From an uncultured Colwellia sp. (lineage in GTDB: Bacteria > Pseudomonadota > Gammaproteobacteria > Enterobacterales > Alteromonadaceae), in NCBI GenBank assembly GCA_913049915.1, contig CAJWZC010000012.1:1-61711 (forward strand): DNA of 61,711 nt, given 5' to 3'. A program made the translations under genes and the position numbers. The notes under the pieces are model-generated. The model had not been told where the DNA came from. It saw nothing but the letters and a program-made list of their open reading frames with translations, and did no database searches. Below are positions 20,309 through 31,928 of the stretch, piece after piece. Position 1 is the stretch's first letter, and each line of letters begins with the position of its first letter.

Positions 20309-22171
20309 ATGACTACAAACCTTGCTAATTACCCACTACTTTCTAATATTAATATTCCAGAAGATCTGCGTAATATGCCGCAGGATAAACTGACACGTAT
20401 TAGTAATGAATTGCGTAGTTTCTTACTTAACTCAGTAAGTAAAAGCAGTGGACATTTTGCATCAGGCCTTGGTACTATTGAGCTTACCGTTGCTTTACAT
20501 TACGTTTACAACACTCCCTTTGATCATTTAATCTGGGATGTTGGTCACCAGGCTTACCCACATAAAATTTTAACTGGTCGCCGTGAACAACTTCATACCA
20601 TTAGGCAAAAAGATGGCTTGCATCCTTTTCCTTGGCGAGAAGAAAGTGAGTACGATACCTTAAGTGTTGGTCATTCAAGTACTTCTATTTCTGCTGCTTT
20701 AGGTTTAGCTGTGGCCGCTGAGAAAGAAGGGAAAAACCGTAAAACTGTTGCCGTTATTGGTGATGGTGCTATGACTGCAGGTATGGCTTTTGAAGCCTTG
20801 AACCACGCCGGTGATATCAAAAAGGATATGTTAGTGATCTTAAATGATAACGACATGTCGATTTCAAAGAATGTTGGCGCGTTAAATAACCATTTAGCTA
20901 AATTACTATCCGGCAGCATATTTACTGGTTTTCGAGAGGGTAGCAAAAAATTATTAGGTACTATTCCGCCAATAAAAGAGCTTGCTAGCCGCGCTGAAGA
21001 ACATTTAAAAGGTATGGTTGTGCCAAGTACCTTTTTTGAAGAGCTAGGTTTTAATTATATTGGACCTATTGATGGCCATGATGTTGACAGTTTAGTTACG
21101 ACAATTAAAAACATGCGTAACCTCAAAGGGCCACAATTTCTGCATGTGGTTACCACTAAAGGCAAGGGGTACCAAGCGGCTGAGCAAGACCCAATAAAAT
21201 ATCATGCCGTGCCAAAGTTTAATCCTGAAGAAACTAACTTACCCCAATCAAAGCCTAGTTTACCTACTTATTCCAAAATTTTTGGCGATTGGTTATGTAA
21301 AACGGCTGAAGTTGATAATAAATTAGTTGCTGTTACTCCGGCGATGGCTGAAGGCTCTGGTATGGTTGAATTTAGTCAACGATTTCCTGAGCAATACTTT
21401 GATGTAGCCATTGCTGAACAGCACGCAATAACTTACGCTGCAGGCCTTGCTATTGGTGGTCAAAAACCAGTAGTAGCTATCTACTCTAGTTTTTTACAAC
21501 GTGGTTATGATCAATTCATTCACGATGTAGCGATACAAAACTTACCAGTAATGTTTGCTGTTGACCGTGCAGGTATAGTTGGCGCAGATGGTGCAACACA
21601 TCAAGGTGTGTTTGATTTAAGCTTTTTACGCTGTATACCTAATACCATTATCATGGCGCCTTCTAATGAGCGCGAATGCCAGTTAATGCTTAATACCGGC
21701 CATCAATTAAATGGTCCAAGTATTGTTCGTTACCCTAGAGGCAATGGTACTGGCGAAACCTTGCCTGGTGTTGATGAAACTATCGAAATTGGTAAAGGTG
21801 TTACCATTAGACAAGGTGATAAGATTGCACTACTTAGTTTTGGTACCATGTTAGCTCAAGCTAAAATCACTGCTGAAGCGCTTAATGCTAGTCTAGTTGA
21901 TATGCGCTTTGTTAAACCACTAGATGAATCATTGATTGAGCAATTATTTACCAACCACGACGTACTAGTTACTATAGAAGATAATGCTATTGCTGGTGGC
22001 GCTGGCTCAGGTGTAAACGAATACCTACTATCTCAAGGCAAAGCAATCCGAATACTCAATATTGGTGTTGCCGATCATTTTGTTAAACACGGTACTCAAG
22101 AAGAAGTACATCACGAACTTGGTTTAGATGCCCAAGGCATAATCGCTAAGATAACTAGCTTTATCAGTTAA
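20309..22171 (+). CDS. dxs: 1-deoxy-D-xylulose-5-phosphate synthase
   Basis: Thiamine-diphosphate enzyme that joins pyruvate and glyceraldehyde-3-phosphate at the entry of the MEP isoprenoid pathway. 620 residues, with His49 (SGHF), GDGAMTAG at 151-158 and NDNDMSIS at 179-186 for cofactor binding, and the transketolase C-terminal domain (VRYPRGNG). Its products feed ispD and ispF, both encoded near 36-37 kb, and then ispA upstream. No clear Shine-Dalgarno; an ATT microsatellite lies directly before the start. Confidence 0.97.
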   Translation: MTTNLANYPLLSNINIPEDLRNMPQDKLTRISNELRSFLLNSVSKSSGHFASGLGTIELTVALHYVYNTPFDHLIWDVGHQAYPHKILTGRREQLHTIRQKDGLHPFPWREESEYDTLSVGHSSTSISAALGLAVAAEKEGKNRKTVAVIGDGAMTAGMAFEALNHAGDIKKDMLVILNDNDMSISKNVGALNNHLAKLLSGSIFTGFREGSKKLLGTIPPIKELASRAEEHLKGMVVPSTFFEELGFNYIGPIDGHDVDSLVTTIKNMRNLKGPQFLHVVTTKGKGYQAAEQDPIKYHAVPKFNPEETNLPQSKPSLPTYSKIFGDWLCKTAEVDNKLVAVTPAMAEGSGMVEFSQRFPEQYFDVAIAEQHAITYAAGLAIGGQKPVVAIYSSFLQRGYDQFIHDVAIQNLPVMFAVDRAGIVGADGATHQGVFDLSFLRCIPNTIIMAPSNERECQLMLNTGHQLNGPSIVRYPRGNGTGETLPGVDETIEIGKGVTIRQGDKIALLSFGTMLAQAKITAEALNASLVDMRFVKPLDESLIEQLFTNHDVLVTIEDNAIAGGAGSGVNEYLLSQGKAIRILNIGVADHFVKHGTQEEVHHELGLDAQGIIAKITSFIS

Positions 22172-22218
22172 GTTAATATCAATAATACGTTAACTGTTCT
22201 ACTTAAGTTTCACACAAT

Positions 22219-22255
22219 AAAAAAGGATAATGAATTAAATCATTATCCTTTTTTT
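22219..22255. terminator. Bidirectional terminator between dxs and nqrM
   Basis: A perfect 15-bp stem (219-233 / 240-254 of the 22-kb block) with AAGGATAATGA core and flanking A- and T-runs serves convergent dxs and nqrM. Confidence 0.92.
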
Positions 22256-22316
22256 ATATAAATCTATTTTTCTTGGCTTTTATTTTTATAAAAACAATAT
22301 CGTCTGAAAGTAAATA

Positions 22317-22547
22317 TTATAGGTTTGTTACATCAATTTTGTTTTTTAAGTTGTCTTCGAGTGCTGCTTTTTTCTCGCGCTCTTGACGCTTCTCACAAGG
22401 GTTGTCGCAGTTACATTCTTTATCAATACCAACGCTTGCTAATCCTCCACAACTTCCCGCCAGTGTTCTGTTTTGAAAAATATAACCCACTGCCATCGCA
22501 GTACCTACCATAAGGAAAAAACCAAAGGTAATAAAAAAAATCATCAT
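22317..22547 (-). CDS. nqrM: Na+-NQR maturation protein NqrM
   Basis: A 76-residue membrane protein required in Vibrio to deliver iron to the NqrD/NqrE metal centre. One N-terminal membrane helix (about 3-24) is followed by a cytoplasmic four-cysteine motif at Cys33, Cys45, Cys47 and Cys51 (SCGG...ECNCDNPC), the family hallmark. Last gene of the nqr cluster, downstream of apbE. Confidence 0.93.
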   Translation of the reverse strand: MMIFFITFGFFLMVGTAMAVGYIFQNRTLAGSCGGLASVGIDKECNCDNPCEKRQEREKKAALEDNLKNKIDVTNL

Positions 22548-22671
22548 AATACTGTGCTCTCAACTCACTAAATTAAATACTGCCAACGCTCGGGACTAAA
22601 AACATCGCCTAAATAATATTAATATACCTTTCAAAAAATCACTAGGTACGTCTTCACTTTTAAAATTAGCT

Positions 22672-23691
22672 TTATTTTAAATATTGTTTGAATTTTACCG
22701 TAAATTGCTCATCAAAGCCATTTTCAGTCTTAGAAATAAATAATGCTGCAAGATTATTTTCAGTAGCAAAAGCTATACCCTCCTCCATCCCCATAACCAT
22801 CAGTGCTGTTGATAAGCCGTCTGCGGTCATAGATGAAGGATGAATCACAGTAACTGATACTAACTTATGATTGATTGGCTTTCCTGTCGCGGGATCAATA
22901 ATATGAGAAAAGCGAACTCCATCAGCTTCAAAATATATTCGATAATCACCTGAGGTCGCTACTGCGTTATCCCTAGGGATAATTACTTCTTGTACGCTGC
23001 GTTCATTAGTCAAAGGCTTTTCAACAGCAATAGCCCATAATTCACCTGTACTTTTAAAGCCCTTTAAACGTAACTCTCCCCCTATTTCGACTAAATAGTT
23101 AGTTATGCCATTCTTTTCAATTAACTCTGCAACAACGTCGACCCCATAGCCTTTAGCTGTAGTGGATAAGTCGATATATAAGTCTGGTATTTTTTTAGCA
23201 AGTAAATTACCTTCTAATACTAAGTACTGCAAACCTACACGCTTTTTAGTCGCCGCCAATAACTCCTCACTAGGTACTTTATCAGGGCGCTGTTCAGGAC
23301 CAAATCCCCATAGATTGACTAAGGGTCCAACGGTAACATCAAGCTTACCTTCACTTAATTGACCAAGGCGAATTGATTCTTTAAGTACACGAGCAAAACC
23401 AGGAGAAACTTCGATAGATTCAGTTGAAGTGGATTGATTGAAGATCGATATTTCAGAGCTTTTAATATAAGTCGACATCTCTTGATTGACTTGTTTTAAC
23501 AGGGCATCAATTTTTTGCTGCAAGTTAAGTGCTTCAACCTGCTCTTTAGTACCAACAACCTTGATATTATACGTAGTGCCCATAGTACGGCCTTGCAATA
23601 ATATTTCTTCTTGACCGGTATTATTACTTGGGAAGCAAGCTGACAATGCCAACACCAAAGCCGTTAATAACCCGAGTTTAAATTTATTCAT
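22672..23691 (-). CDS. apbE: FAD:protein FMN transferase ApbE (lipoprotein)
   Basis: Attaches FMN by phosphoester bond to threonines of NqrB and NqrC. The 339-residue protein has a lipoprotein signal with lipobox LSAC (Cys19), the VTVGPLVNLWGFGP motif, the Mg/FAD segment STTAKGYGVDVVA and the HIIDPATGKPI motif. Exported to the periplasmic face, where the NQR flavinylation sites lie. Positioned between nqrF and nqrM, with the nqr terminator hairpin upstream, so apbE may be expressed by read-through or its own promoter. Confidence 0.95.
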   Translation of the reverse strand: MNKFKLGLLTALVLALSACFPSNNTGQEEILLQGRTMGTTYNIKVVGTKEQVEALNLQQKIDALLKQVNQEMSTYIKSSEISIFNQSTSTESIEVSPGFARVLKESIRLGQLSEGKLDVTVGPLVNLWGFGPEQRPDKVPSEELLAATKKRVGLQYLVLEGNLLAKKIPDLYIDLSTTAKGYGVDVVAELIEKNGITNYLVEIGGELRLKGFKSTGELWAIAVEKPLTNERSVQEVIIPRDNAVATSGDYRIYFEADGVRFSHIIDPATGKPINHKLVSVTVIHPSSMTADGLSTALMVMGMEEGIAFATENNLAALFISKTENGFDEQFTVKFKQYLK

Positions 23692-23769
23692 AGTGGCTCC
23701 AAATTATTATTTATATCGCTACATTTTCAATAAAAATATAGTGATATAAATAATATCTATTCAAAATAA

Positions 23770-23791
23770 AAAGACGACCGAAGTCGTCTTT
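23770..23791 (-). terminator. UUCG-tetraloop terminator after nqrF
   Basis: On the minus strand a 9-bp stem AAAGACGAC / GTCGTCTTT encloses the tetraloop TTCG and is followed by a T-rich run. The C(UUCG)G loop is an especially stable RNA hairpin. It separates nqrABCDEF from apbE-nqrM. Confidence 0.88.
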
Positions 23792-23935
23792 ATTTCTAAT
23801 ACTTATTCGATATTTAATGATTAACTTTTAACGCTGGATATCGCCTTTAGTTCCAGAAGGTTGCGTGGAGTTGACGTTAGTCAATGAGCACAGCCAACGA
23901 TGAAATTAAGGTAATAGACAAGTTAAAATAAATAA

Positions 23936-25159
23936 TTAACCACCGAAGTCATCTAGCATTATGTTCTCGTCTTCTACACCAAGATCTTTAAGCATACCGA
24001 TAACAGCAGCATTCATCATTGGCGGACCACACATATAGTATTCACAATCTTCTGGTGCTTCATGTTCTTTCAAATATTCTTCGAAAAGAACATTATGAAT
24101 GAAACCAGTTAAGCCATCCCAATTGTCTTCCGGTTGTGGATCAGATAAAGCAACGTGCCATTGGAAGTTATCATTATCAGCTGCTAGGCCGTTATAATCA
24201 TCTTCATAGAACATTTCACGCTTAGAACGAGCACCATACCAGAAACTAATCTTACGTTTAGACTCTAAACGCTTAAGTTGGTCAAAAATATGAGAACGCA
24301 TTGGCGCCATACCAGCACCACCACCAATAAATACCATTTCATTATCAGTTTCTTTAGCAAAGAACTCACCAAATGGACCAGAAATAGTTACTTTATCGCC
24401 AGCTTTAAGACTGAAAATAAATGATGACATTTTACCCGCTGGTAAATGCAAGCGTCCAGGAGGAGGCGTAGCAATACGTACATTAAGCATAATAATGCCC
24501 GCTTCTTCTGGATAGTTAGCCATTGAGTAAGCACGTAAGGTATCAGTGTCTACTTTTGACTCTACGTCGAAGAAACCAAAATGTTTCCAATCGCCACGGT
24601 ACTGTTCATCAATATCAAAATCACTATATTTAACATGATGAATTGGTGCTTCAATTTGAATATAACCACCCGCTTTAAACGGTACTGATTCACCATTTGG
24701 AATTTGTAGTTTCAGTTCTTTAATGAAAGTTGCTTTATTATCGTTAGAGATAACTTCACATTCCCATTGTTGAACACCAAAAATCTCATCTTCAACTACA
24801 ATATCCATGTCCTGTTTAACAGCAACTTGACACGCTAAACGACAGCCAGTTTTAGCTTCACGTTTATTGATGTGACCTTCTTCAGTAGGGAGAATATCGC
24901 CACCACCTGAATGCACATCTACACGACACTGGCCACAAGTACCACCGCCGCCACATGCTGAAGGAATAAAAATCCCCTGATCAGCTAATGCACCTAATAA
25001 TTTACCACCCGCAGCAGTTTTTACTGCCTTTGCCGGATCGCCATTTATGCTAATCGTTACTTCACCACTTGATACTAATTTAGACTTAGCAAATAAAATC
25101 ACTAAGACTAAAAGAGTTACTATTATAGTAAACATCGATACGCCGAGAATTATTTCCAT
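23936..25159 (-). CDS. nqrF: Na+-NQR subunit F (NADH-oxidising, 2Fe-2S and FAD)
   Basis: Entry point for electrons from NADH. 407 residues: an N-terminal membrane helix (3-24), a 2Fe-2S ferredoxin domain with Cys69, Cys75, Cys78 and Cys110, an FAD-binding domain (RAYSMANYP) and a C-terminal NADH-binding domain ([23 protein letters not shown]). Spacing of the cysteines matches Vibrio (70, 76, 79, 111). Last gene of the six-gene complex. Confidence 0.98.
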   Translation of the reverse strand: MEIILGVSMFTIIVTLLVLVILFAKSKLVSSGEVTISINGDPAKAVKTAAGGKLLGALADQGIFIPSACGGGGTCGQCRVDVHSGGGDILPTEEGHINKREAKTGCRLACQVAVKQDMDIVVEDEIFGVQQWECEVISNDNKATFIKELKLQIPNGESVPFKAGGYIQIEAPIHHVKYSDFDIDEQYRGDWKHFGFFDVESKVDTDTLRAYSMANYPEEAGIIMLNVRIATPPPGRLHLPAGKMSSFIFSLKAGDKVTISGPFGEFFAKETDNEMVFIGGGAGMAPMRSHIFDQLKRLESKRKISFWYGARSKREMFYEDDYNGLAADNDNFQWHVALSDPQPEDNWDGLTGFIHNVLFEEYLKEHEAPEDCEYYMCGPPMMNAAVIGMLKDLGVEDENIMLDDFGG

Positions 25160-25222
25160 CGACTTTTCCTTAAACTTCTCTATGGGTGTAATACGCTTAA
25201 TTACGCACTACACCGGCCAAAC

Positions 25223-25846
25223 TTATAGGGAAATACCACCGAAAGATAGAAAGCCAAAAGCCATCAAACCTGCAGTAATAAATGTGATACCTAAACCTTT
25301 CAAACCATCTGGTACGTCAGAGTATTTCATCTTTTCGCGCAAACCTGCTAATAAAACAATAGCAAGTGCCCAACCGATACCAGAGCCAATTCCATAAACA
25401 ATACTTTCACCAAATGTTAGATTTTTCGCTACCATGAAAGACACGGCCCCAAAAATCGCACAGTTTACAGTAATCAACGGTAAGAAAATTCCTAATGCTT
25501 GATAAAGCGCAGGGAAGTATTTGTCTAGAACCATTTCCAAGATTTGAACTAAGGCTGCGATCACACCGATAAAGGTAATAAAAGACAGGAAGCTTAAGTC
25601 AATCGATTCATTTGGATCAGTAATACCTAATACAGCATCAAGCGCACCTGGTGCTAATATTGCTTGGTATATAACTTGATTCATTGGGACAGCTAAACCA
25701 AGTACAACAACAACCGCAACACCTAAACCAATAGCTGTATCAACTTTTTTCGATACAGCTAGGAAGGTACACATACCTAAGAAAAACATTAAAGCGATGT
25801 TTTCAATAAAAATAGCTTTAACTAATAATGCAATATAATGTTCCAT
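25223..25846 (-). CDS. nqrE: Na+-NQR subunit E
   Basis: A 207-residue integral membrane subunit with six helices, homologous and inverted in topology relative to NqrD. One conserved cysteine lies in [14 protein letters not shown] (Cys26) and another in [14 protein letters not shown] (near 120); in Vibrio these contribute to the shared NqrD/E iron centre. nqrD is 4 bp upstream. Confidence 0.96.
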   Translation of the reverse strand: MEHYIALLVKAIFIENIALMFFLGMCTFLAVSKKVDTAIGLGVAVVVVLGLAVPMNQVIYQAILAPGALDAVLGITDPNESIDLSFLSFITFIGVIAALVQILEMVLDKYFPALYQALGIFLPLITVNCAIFGAVSFMVAKNLTFGESIVYGIGSGIGWALAIVLLAGLREKMKYSDVPDGLKGLGITFITAGLMAFGFLSFGGISL

Positions 25847-25850
25847 GCTA

Positions 25851-26474
25851 TTAATCCTTCTCTACTTGTTCAGGTTTCCATTGGCGAATAGCCCAAATGA
25901 GTAAGCCAATAATGAAGAATGAACTAAATGGTAATACTAATAAACCGTTCGCTTGATACCAACCACCGTTTTGAACTAATGGTAAAATCTCAATTCCGAA
26001 TAGCTTACCAAAACCAAGTAACTCGCGGAAAAAAGCAACTAGCATTAAGATAGCACCATAACCTAAACCGTTACCAATACCATCTAAAAAGCTAACACCA
26101 GGCTTTTCTTTCATAGCAAAAGCTTCGGCACGACCCATTACAATACAGTTAGTAATAATTAAACCAACAAAGACTGAAAGCTCTTTTGATAACTGGTATG
26201 AGAACGCTTTTAATACTTGGTCAACCACAATTACTAAAGACGCGATAATAGCCATCTGCACGATAATACGTACGCTTGATGGGATATGGTTACGAATAAT
26301 TGAAATAAACAAGTTCGAAAATGCAGTTACAAATACAACCGCTAAGGTCATTACTAACGCATTAGCCATTGAACTTGTTACAGCAAGTGCAGAACAAATA
26401 CCTAATACTTGTAATGCAATCGGGTTATTGTCAACAATAGGACCCGTTAATACTTTTTTAGCATCTGAAGACAT
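25851..26474 (-). CDS. nqrD: Na+-NQR subunit D
   Basis: A 207-residue membrane subunit with six helices. Conserved cysteines in [12 protein letters not shown] (near 27) and [15 protein letters not shown] (near 110) match the metal-ligating pair known from the Vibrio complex. Its start overlaps the nqrC stop, showing tight coupling within the operon. Confidence 0.96.
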   Translation of the reverse strand: MSSDAKKVLTGPIVDNNPIALQVLGICSALAVTSSMANALVMTLAVVFVTAFSNLFISIIRNHIPSSVRIIVQMAIIASLVIVVDQVLKAFSYQLSKELSVFVGLIITNCIVMGRAEAFAMKEKPGVSFLDGIGNGLGYGAILMLVAFFRELLGFGKLFGIEILPLVQNGGWYQANGLLVLPFSSFFIIGLLIWAIRQWKPEQVEKD

Positions 26475-27244
26475 TATTTAACCCCTTCTACAAGATATTT
26501 AGTAATAAAAGTATTATAACCTTCTTTACCAAACCAAAACTGTAATGTGTTAGTAACACCGTTACTCGTTAATGTTGCACCAGACAAACCATCCACACCG
26601 TGAATATCATTTGCTTTAGCGCCACCTTTAACCAGTTTAGCTTTTACTTCACCAGCATCGTTATATATTTTCTTACCTGGCCATAAAGCTTTCCAGGCTG
26701 GGTTAAGTACTTCAGCACCTAATCCAGGAGTTTCCTTATGATCAGAATATATAACACTTTTCACTGTGTTTAAGTCAGCTTCTAAACCAACATAACCATA
26801 CATTAAATCCCATAAACCAGAACCAACGATTGGTAAAACAACAGTATCAATTACACCTGCATCATCTTTAACTAAGTATACAACGGCCGTATTTGAACGA
26901 CGGTTAATACCAGCTAAATCGCTTTCAGGTTTGATAGATAATGCTTTATCACGTGAATTACGGCGTTCATCAAAGTTGATTACATCACCTTCGATAAATT
27001 CGCCTGAATCAAGATCAATCATACGTGCAATAACAAATTCGTTATAAGTTTTAACAACGTCTTTGCCAGCTTTTTCTAAAAGGCCAGAAGCCTCAAGAAT
27101 TTTAGTTTGTTGATCAAGTAATTTGTTTGCTTTTTGTAATGGCTTTAACTGCACTGCAGAAAAAGAAACTAACAACGCACAAACAACACAAACAGCTAGT
27201 ACAAAGCCAACCGTTCCACCGAATGTTTCTTTCTTACTAGACAT
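26474..27244 (-). CDS. nqrC: Na+-NQR subunit C (covalent FMN)
   Basis: Periplasmic subunit anchored by one N-terminal helix (about 12-32), carrying covalently linked FMN. The flavinylation motif is SGATLTS; the modified threonine is about Thr224 from the chosen start. The ATG at 27244 gives the family N-terminus [10 protein letters not shown] and is preferred over the GTG-extended frame at 27253. It overlaps the end of nqrB by 8 bases. Confidence 0.96.
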   Translation of the reverse strand: MSSKKETFGGTVGFVLAVCVVCALLVSFSAVQLKPLQKANKLLDQQTKILEASGLLEKAGKDVVKTYNEFVIARMIDLDSGEFIEGDVINFDERRNSRDKALSIKPESDLAGINRRSNTAVVYLVKDDAGVIDTVVLPIVGSGLWDLMYGYVGLEADLNTVKSVIYSDHKETPGLGAEVLNPAWKALWPGKKIYNDAGEVKAKLVKGGAKANDIHGVDGLSGATLTSNGVTNTLQFWFGKEGYNTFITKYLVEGVK

Positions 27245-28439
27245 TACGTGCAAGCCTCCGTTTTATGTTGCCTTTAACTACAAAGTAGTCAAACAATGGT
27301 GCAAACAAGTTAGCAAATAAGATAGCTAACATAATACCTTCAGGGTAGGCAGGATTAACAACACGAACCAATACTACCATTACACCAACTAAGGCACCAA
27401 ACCAATATTTACCAGTATTAGTAAATGACATAGTCACAGGGTCTGTCGCCATAAACATCATACCAAAGGCAAAACCACCGAGAACAAAATGCCAATGCCA
27501 AGGCATTGCAAACATAGGATTAGTATCACTACCAATAGCGTTGAATAACAGTGAGGTTAAAACCATACCAGCAAAAACACTTAATACGATACGCCATGAG
27601 GCAATACCTTTATAAAGGATATATGCACCACCAAGTAGAATGGCAAAAGTAGAAACTTCACCTACAGAGCCTGGAATAAAGCCCCAGAAAGCGTTCCACC
27701 AACTAGCATTCATTGAGTAATCAACAAGACCTTGGCTAGCAGAGCTAAGGATAGTAGCGCCAGAATAACTATCGGCAGCAACCCATACTGCATCACCTGA
27801 AATTTGGCTTGGATAAGCAAAGAATAGAAATGCACGACCCGCTAATGCTGGGTTTAAGAAGTTTTTACCTGTACCACCAAAGATTTCTTTAGCGATAACA
27901 ATACCAAAAGTAATACCAACAGCAACTTGCCATAGTGGAATAGTCGCTGGCAAGATAAGTGCAAATAAAATAGAAGAAACAAAGAAACCTTCATTGACTT
28001 CATGTTTACGCACTGCTGCAAATAAGACTTCCCAAAAACCGCCAACAATAAAGGTAACGGCATAGATAGGTAAAAAGAACATTGCGCCATAGAACATCAT
28101 ATCGAATGTTCCTGAGCTCTGCGTTAATGAACCACCTAACATGGTAAATAAGTCAACCTGCCAAGATTGTGGTAAGCCATAACCAGCGGTTAAAGCGTCA
28201 ACAGCTTGATAACCGATATTATACATACCAAAGAACATGGCAGGAAAAACCGCTAACCATACAGTGATCATAATGCGTTTTAAGTCGATGCTATCACGAA
28301 GATGCGTTTTCCCTTTATTCACATAACCTGGCGTGAATAAACCGGTAGCAACCGCTTCATAAAGTGCGAACCACTTCTCATGTTTACCGCCTTTTTCAAA
28401 ATGCGGTTCAATATCTTCAATAAACTTTTTCAAGCCCAT
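27237..28439 (-). CDS. nqrB: Na+-NQR subunit B (covalent FMN, riboflavin, Na+ path)
   Basis: Core membrane subunit, with ten helices expected. The flavinylation motif SGATILS places FMN on about Thr229 from the chosen start. The start at 28439 ([14 protein letters not shown]) follows an aaggaagg ribosome site and is 2 bp after the nqrA stop; the longer frame to 28472 would overlap nqrA and is not family-like. Confidence 0.97.
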   Translation of the reverse strand: MGLKKFIEDIEPHFEKGGKHEKWFALYEAVATGLFTPGYVNKGKTHLRDSIDLKRIMITVWLAVFPAMFFGMYNIGYQAVDALTAGYGLPQSWQVDLFTMLGGSLTQSSGTFDMMFYGAMFFLPIYAVTFIVGGFWEVLFAAVRKHEVNEGFFVSSILFALILPATIPLWQVAVGITFGIVIAKEIFGGTGKNFLNPALAGRAFLFFAYPSQISGDAVWVAADSYSGATILSSASQGLVDYSMNASWWNAFWGFIPGSVGEVSTFAILLGGAYILYKGIASWRIVLSVFAGMVLTSLLFNAIGSDTNPMFAMPWHWHFVLGGFAFGMMFMATDPVTMSFTNTGKYWFGALVGVMVVLVRVVNPAYPEGIMLAILFANLFAPLFDYFVVKGNIKRRLARNV

Positions 28440-28441
28440 GA

Positions 28442-29791
28442 CTAACCTTCCTTTTCGATTGTGGTTAGGCAATTACGAAGAATCACACCATAATCTGTTT
28501 TGCCTGGGCAAACAAATGTACACAGTGCTAAATCTTCTTCGTCTAACTCTAAGGCACCTAGTTGTTGCGCGCCATCGGTATCACCAGAACAAATATCGCG
28601 TAAAAATAAGGTAGGTAAAATATCTAACGGCATAACACGTTCAAAGTTACCAATTGGTACCATGGCACGTGAGCTACCATTAGTTGTGGTAGTCATATTA
28701 AATAACTTACTTGGCAAAAAGTGTGACATATAAGCACGAGTTACCGAGAACTTATTAGGACCTGGGTACATATAACCAATAAACTCTTTTTCTCGACCTT
28801 CAAGAATTAAAGATATTTGTACGTTATAACGACCTAAGTAACCATGAACAGCAATAGCCGTTGAGCCCATTAATAATGAGCCTGAAACCACACGTAATTC
28901 ACCATCAACCGTTTCGCCTAATGATAACTCAGCAGTACTTGCACCTAATACCGTACGTATTAAACGTGGATTAGTAGCTGCAGGACCAGCAAGTGAAATA
29001 ACACGGTTATTATCAAGCTTACCCGTTACGAATAACTTAGCAAAAGCGATAACATCTTGATAACCGACATGCCAAACAAACCTTTCGGCGCTTGCTGATT
29101 TCAAGAAGTGAATATGTGTACCTACAAGTCCTGCAGGGTGCTTACCAGCAAATTCAGTCACTGTTGCATTACTATCTACAGGGATATTAGCCCCTGGCGC
29201 TTTGCTAACAAATACTTCACCCGTAGTTAAACGAGATAAAATAGTTAAACCATTTTTAAACGCTTCACTTTGCTCATTAATAATAATTTCTGGATTAGGA
29301 GCTAATGGATTAGTATCCATTGCGCTAACAAAAATCGCAGCAGGTGTACTATCAATGGCAGGAATTTTGCTGAATGGACGAGTTCTAAATGCTGTCCACA
29401 AACCTGAATCGACTAAATTCTTAACAACACTTTCACGTGTTATAGAAGCTAATTCGGTTACTGGATAAGCAGTAAACGTAATTTGATCATTACCATCGAC
29501 ATCACTCTCTACTTCAAGAACAACTGATTGTAAAACACGTTTTTCACCACGGTTAATCTCTTTAACAACACCGGTAGCTTGAGCTGTGAATTTAACGCCA
29601 GGATTTTTTTTATCTTCAAAAATCACTTGACCTTTTTTTACACGATCACCCACTTTAACAAACATGGTTGGACGCATACCCACAAACTCTTCACCGAGTG
29701 TTGCAACGGTTTTGATGGACGGACCATCATGGATTACCTGCTGGGGGGCACCTTGTACAGGAACATCCAAGCCTTTCTTTATTGTAATCAT
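28442..29791 (-). CDS. nqrA: Na+-NQR subunit A
   Basis: Cytoplasmic subunit, 449 residues from the chosen start, first gene of nqrABCDEF. The ATG at 29791 gives the typical [18 protein letters not shown]; the longer frame starts with GTG. Conserved segments include [13 protein letters not shown] and the C-terminal [16 protein letters not shown]. It binds ubiquinone in the quinone-reducing part of the complex in Vibrio studies. Confidence 0.97.
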   Translation of the reverse strand: MITIKKGLDVPVQGAPQQVIHDGPSIKTVATLGEEFVGMRPTMFVKVGDRVKKGQVIFEDKKNPGVKFTAQATGVVKEINRGEKRVLQSVVLEVESDVDGNDQITFTAYPVTELASITRESVVKNLVDSGLWTAFRTRPFSKIPAIDSTPAAIFVSAMDTNPLAPNPEIIINEQSEAFKNGLTILSRLTTGEVFVSKAPGANIPVDSNATVTEFAGKHPAGLVGTHIHFLKSASAERFVWHVGYQDVIAFAKLFVTGKLDNNRVISLAGPAATNPRLIRTVLGASTAELSLGETVDGELRVVSGSLLMGSTAIAVHGYLGRYNVQISLILEGREKEFIGYMYPGPNKFSVTRAYMSHFLPSKLFNMTTTTNGSSRAMVPIGNFERVMPLDILPTLFLRDICSGDTDGAQQLGALELDEEDLALCTFVCPGKTDYGVILRNCLTTIEKEG

Positions 29792-30835
29792 AAACACTTG
29801 CACTACTTTTGATGGGAGTATAAAAATCAGTTCGTTACTTTATCTCATGAATATCACCGCATTTAAATCATATAAAATGAGTAAAAGCCGAAATATCAAT
29901 TAGATAAAAATCAAGTCACCAACTTCAGTGTATTTCAGTGAGTAATTAATTTTAGTGTTAACACTAAAGAAAAAGACCCACTGGCTCTAAGTTAAAATTT
30001 TCTAGCGCGATATTACCACAAAATGACCTTTTTATTCTACGGACATTCGATATTTTTCATTACAATTTAATCTATAAATATATCTTTTGCGCAGCTTTTA
30101 CTGATAATTTAGCCATGCTAACAAAATCCTACTTCCATGATGGGCTAGTCTGCTAGAGATTACATTGGGTTTTATTGTGTTTCGCCTTGTTATTTTCAAG
30201 TAGTTCAAAGCAAACATATTGATTAGTCACAGCGTTAGATCACTAATAAGTGATAATCTTAATTATTATGATAATAACTTAAAAACTGTTTTTTAACATG
30301 GGTATAGATATAGTAATCATTTACTAAGTATCGTCATATCTTCACTTTATAAAAAGGCTTTAAATAGGGAATACGATTGATACCTATGGGTATCACGTTA
30401 GCGGCTAACAAAGATTAATATACCTTTATAAAAAATAAATCCATGCTACTCGAATGCATATGCGTAGTAAATATTCTAGTACCTACAAAACCTATTAAGA
30501 GTAATAAAACAACTAAAATATTATATTATAGCTCTGTACTCCAAGCCAATAGTACTATGAATAAAGAGATTGAAAAAATAGCTAAATTAGAGCTAGTAAG
30601 CATAAAAACTATTACTACCTCAGCTATTATTACTGAAGCGGTAATGATATTAAAATGAAAATATAGGTATATACGCTTATAAATAATACTGACTTGATGT
30701 GATTTAATAAATTTAAATGACTACATATTTTGCGTTTATTAGATAATATTTTTCTAAGTGTCAGAACTGACATACTGTCTTTATCTTTATTATTGGTAAT
30801 AAAGGGGAGTATTATCAACCTCAATTTTCAGACAT
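29792..30835. other. Long intergenic region upstream of nqrA
   Basis: Just over 1 kb without a credible gene; it contains the nqr promoter region. Noted inside: a perfect 18-bp palindrome at 29951-29968 and two adjacent smaller palindromes at 30379-30409. A 71-codon plus-strand ORF at 30443-30658 lacks a ribosome site and family resemblance and is not called. Confidence 0.6.
29951..29968. promoter_or_regulatory. Perfect 18-bp palindrome upstream of nqrA, candidate operator
   Basis: tttagtgttaacactaaa is fully self-complementary and lies 160 bp upstream of the nqrA start. No regulator for this motif is recognised; the symmetry suggests a dimeric helix-turn-helix protein. Confidence 0.4.
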
Positions 30836-30865
30836 AAAAAACAGCAAATTATATTGCTGTTTTTT
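30836..30865 (-). terminator. Intrinsic terminator after rpoS
   Basis: A perfect 12-bp stem (aaaaaacagcaa / ttgctgtttttt) with a 6-base loop lies 59 bases beyond the rpoS stop. A- and T-runs on both sides make it potentially bidirectional. Confidence 0.9.
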
Positions 30866-30923
30866 GTATAAACTGAGATAACTTTTGTTCACTAAACTAT
30901 TTTTACACTTTATATATACTCAA

Positions 30924-31814
30924 TTAGGCTTGAAATATAGCCTCTATTGATAAGTTTTGTTGAGATAGAATATCTCGTAAACGTTTTAGTGCCTCAACTT
31001 GTATTTGACGAACACGCTCTCGTGTCAATCCAATTTCACTACCAACATTCTCTAATGTTGCAGCTTCATAACCAAGTAAACCGAAACGTCTTGCTAATAC
31101 TTCTCTTTGCTTGCTATTAAGCTCATTCAACCAATGAACAATATTATTACTCATATCTTCTGATTGTAAATCACTTTCAGGGCCAGTACTTTTTTCATCG
31201 GCAATAACATCTAATAAAGCTTTATCTGAGTCTCCTGCAAAAGGAGTATCTACTGAAGCAATACGCTCATTTAATCTCAACATTTTATTGACGTCAGCGA
31301 CAGGTCTATCTAAATGCTGAGCTATATCTTCTGAGGTAGGCTCGTGGTCGAGTTTTTGAATGAGTTCACGCGAAGCACGCAAATAAATATTAAGTTCTTT
31401 AACAACATGTATGGGTAATCGAATAGTACGGGTTTGATTCATTATGGCCCGTTCAATAGTCTGCCTTATCCACCAAGTAGCATAAGTTGAGAAACGAAAT
31501 CCTCGTTCAGGATCGAACTTTTCAACCGCTCTAATTAAACCTAAGTTACCCTCTTCAATTAAATCCAGTAGAGGTAAGCCTCGATTATTATAACGTCTGG
31601 CAATTTTGACAACTAAACGTAGATTACTTTCAATCATACGTTTTCGTGATGGCTCATCCCCTTTAAGAGCTAAGCGTGAAAAATACACTTCTTCTTCAGC
31701 GGTTAATAACGGTGAAAAACCGATTTCGCTTAAATAAATCTGTGTAGCGTCTAAGTTTGACGGTACATCTTCCTTCGATTCAACAGTATTTTTTTCTTCT
31801 TTTAATTTTACCAT
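30924..31814 (-). CDS. rpoS: RNA polymerase sigma factor RpoS
   Basis: Stationary-phase and general-stress sigma factor. Region 1.2 ([21 protein letters not shown]), 2.3-2.4 ([28 protein letters not shown]), 3 and 4.2 ([27 protein letters not shown]) are complete. The ATG at 31814 is preceded by ggga and gives 296 residues; the frame can be extended to a TTG at 31835. It lacks the long region 1.1 of housekeeping sigma, as expected for RpoS. Downstream of nlpD, the conserved place where the main rpoS promoter lies within nlpD in enterobacteria. Confidence 0.96.
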   Translation of the reverse strand: MVKLKEEKNTVESKEDVPSNLDATQIYLSEIGFSPLLTAEEEVYFSRLALKGDEPSRKRMIESNLRLVVKIARRYNNRGLPLLDLIEEGNLGLIRAVEKFDPERGFRFSTYATWWIRQTIERAIMNQTRTIRLPIHVVKELNIYLRASRELIQKLDHEPTSEDIAQHLDRPVADVNKMLRLNERIASVDTPFAGDSDKALLDVIADEKSTGPESDLQSEDMSNNIVHWLNELNSKQREVLARRFGLLGYEAATLENVGSEIGLTRERVRQIQVEALKRLRDILSQQNLSIEAIFQA

Positions 31815-31928
31815 GCCATTCTCCCAAATTTGCAAAGCTTATATTTCATATTTAAATATTCACGATAACTCCGATTGTCTTTAGTCTTTATCTTAAGGTT
31901 TATAATTTATTACTATTCTTTTATAGCA

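Noticed and set aside
25047-25397. 116-codon plus-strand frame opposite nqrF/nqrE
   Set aside because: Antisense shadow with no ribosome site.
30443-30658. 71-codon plus-strand ORF in the nqrA-rpoS gap
   Set aside because: No ribosome site, atypical composition and no family resemblance; the ORF length is expected by chance.
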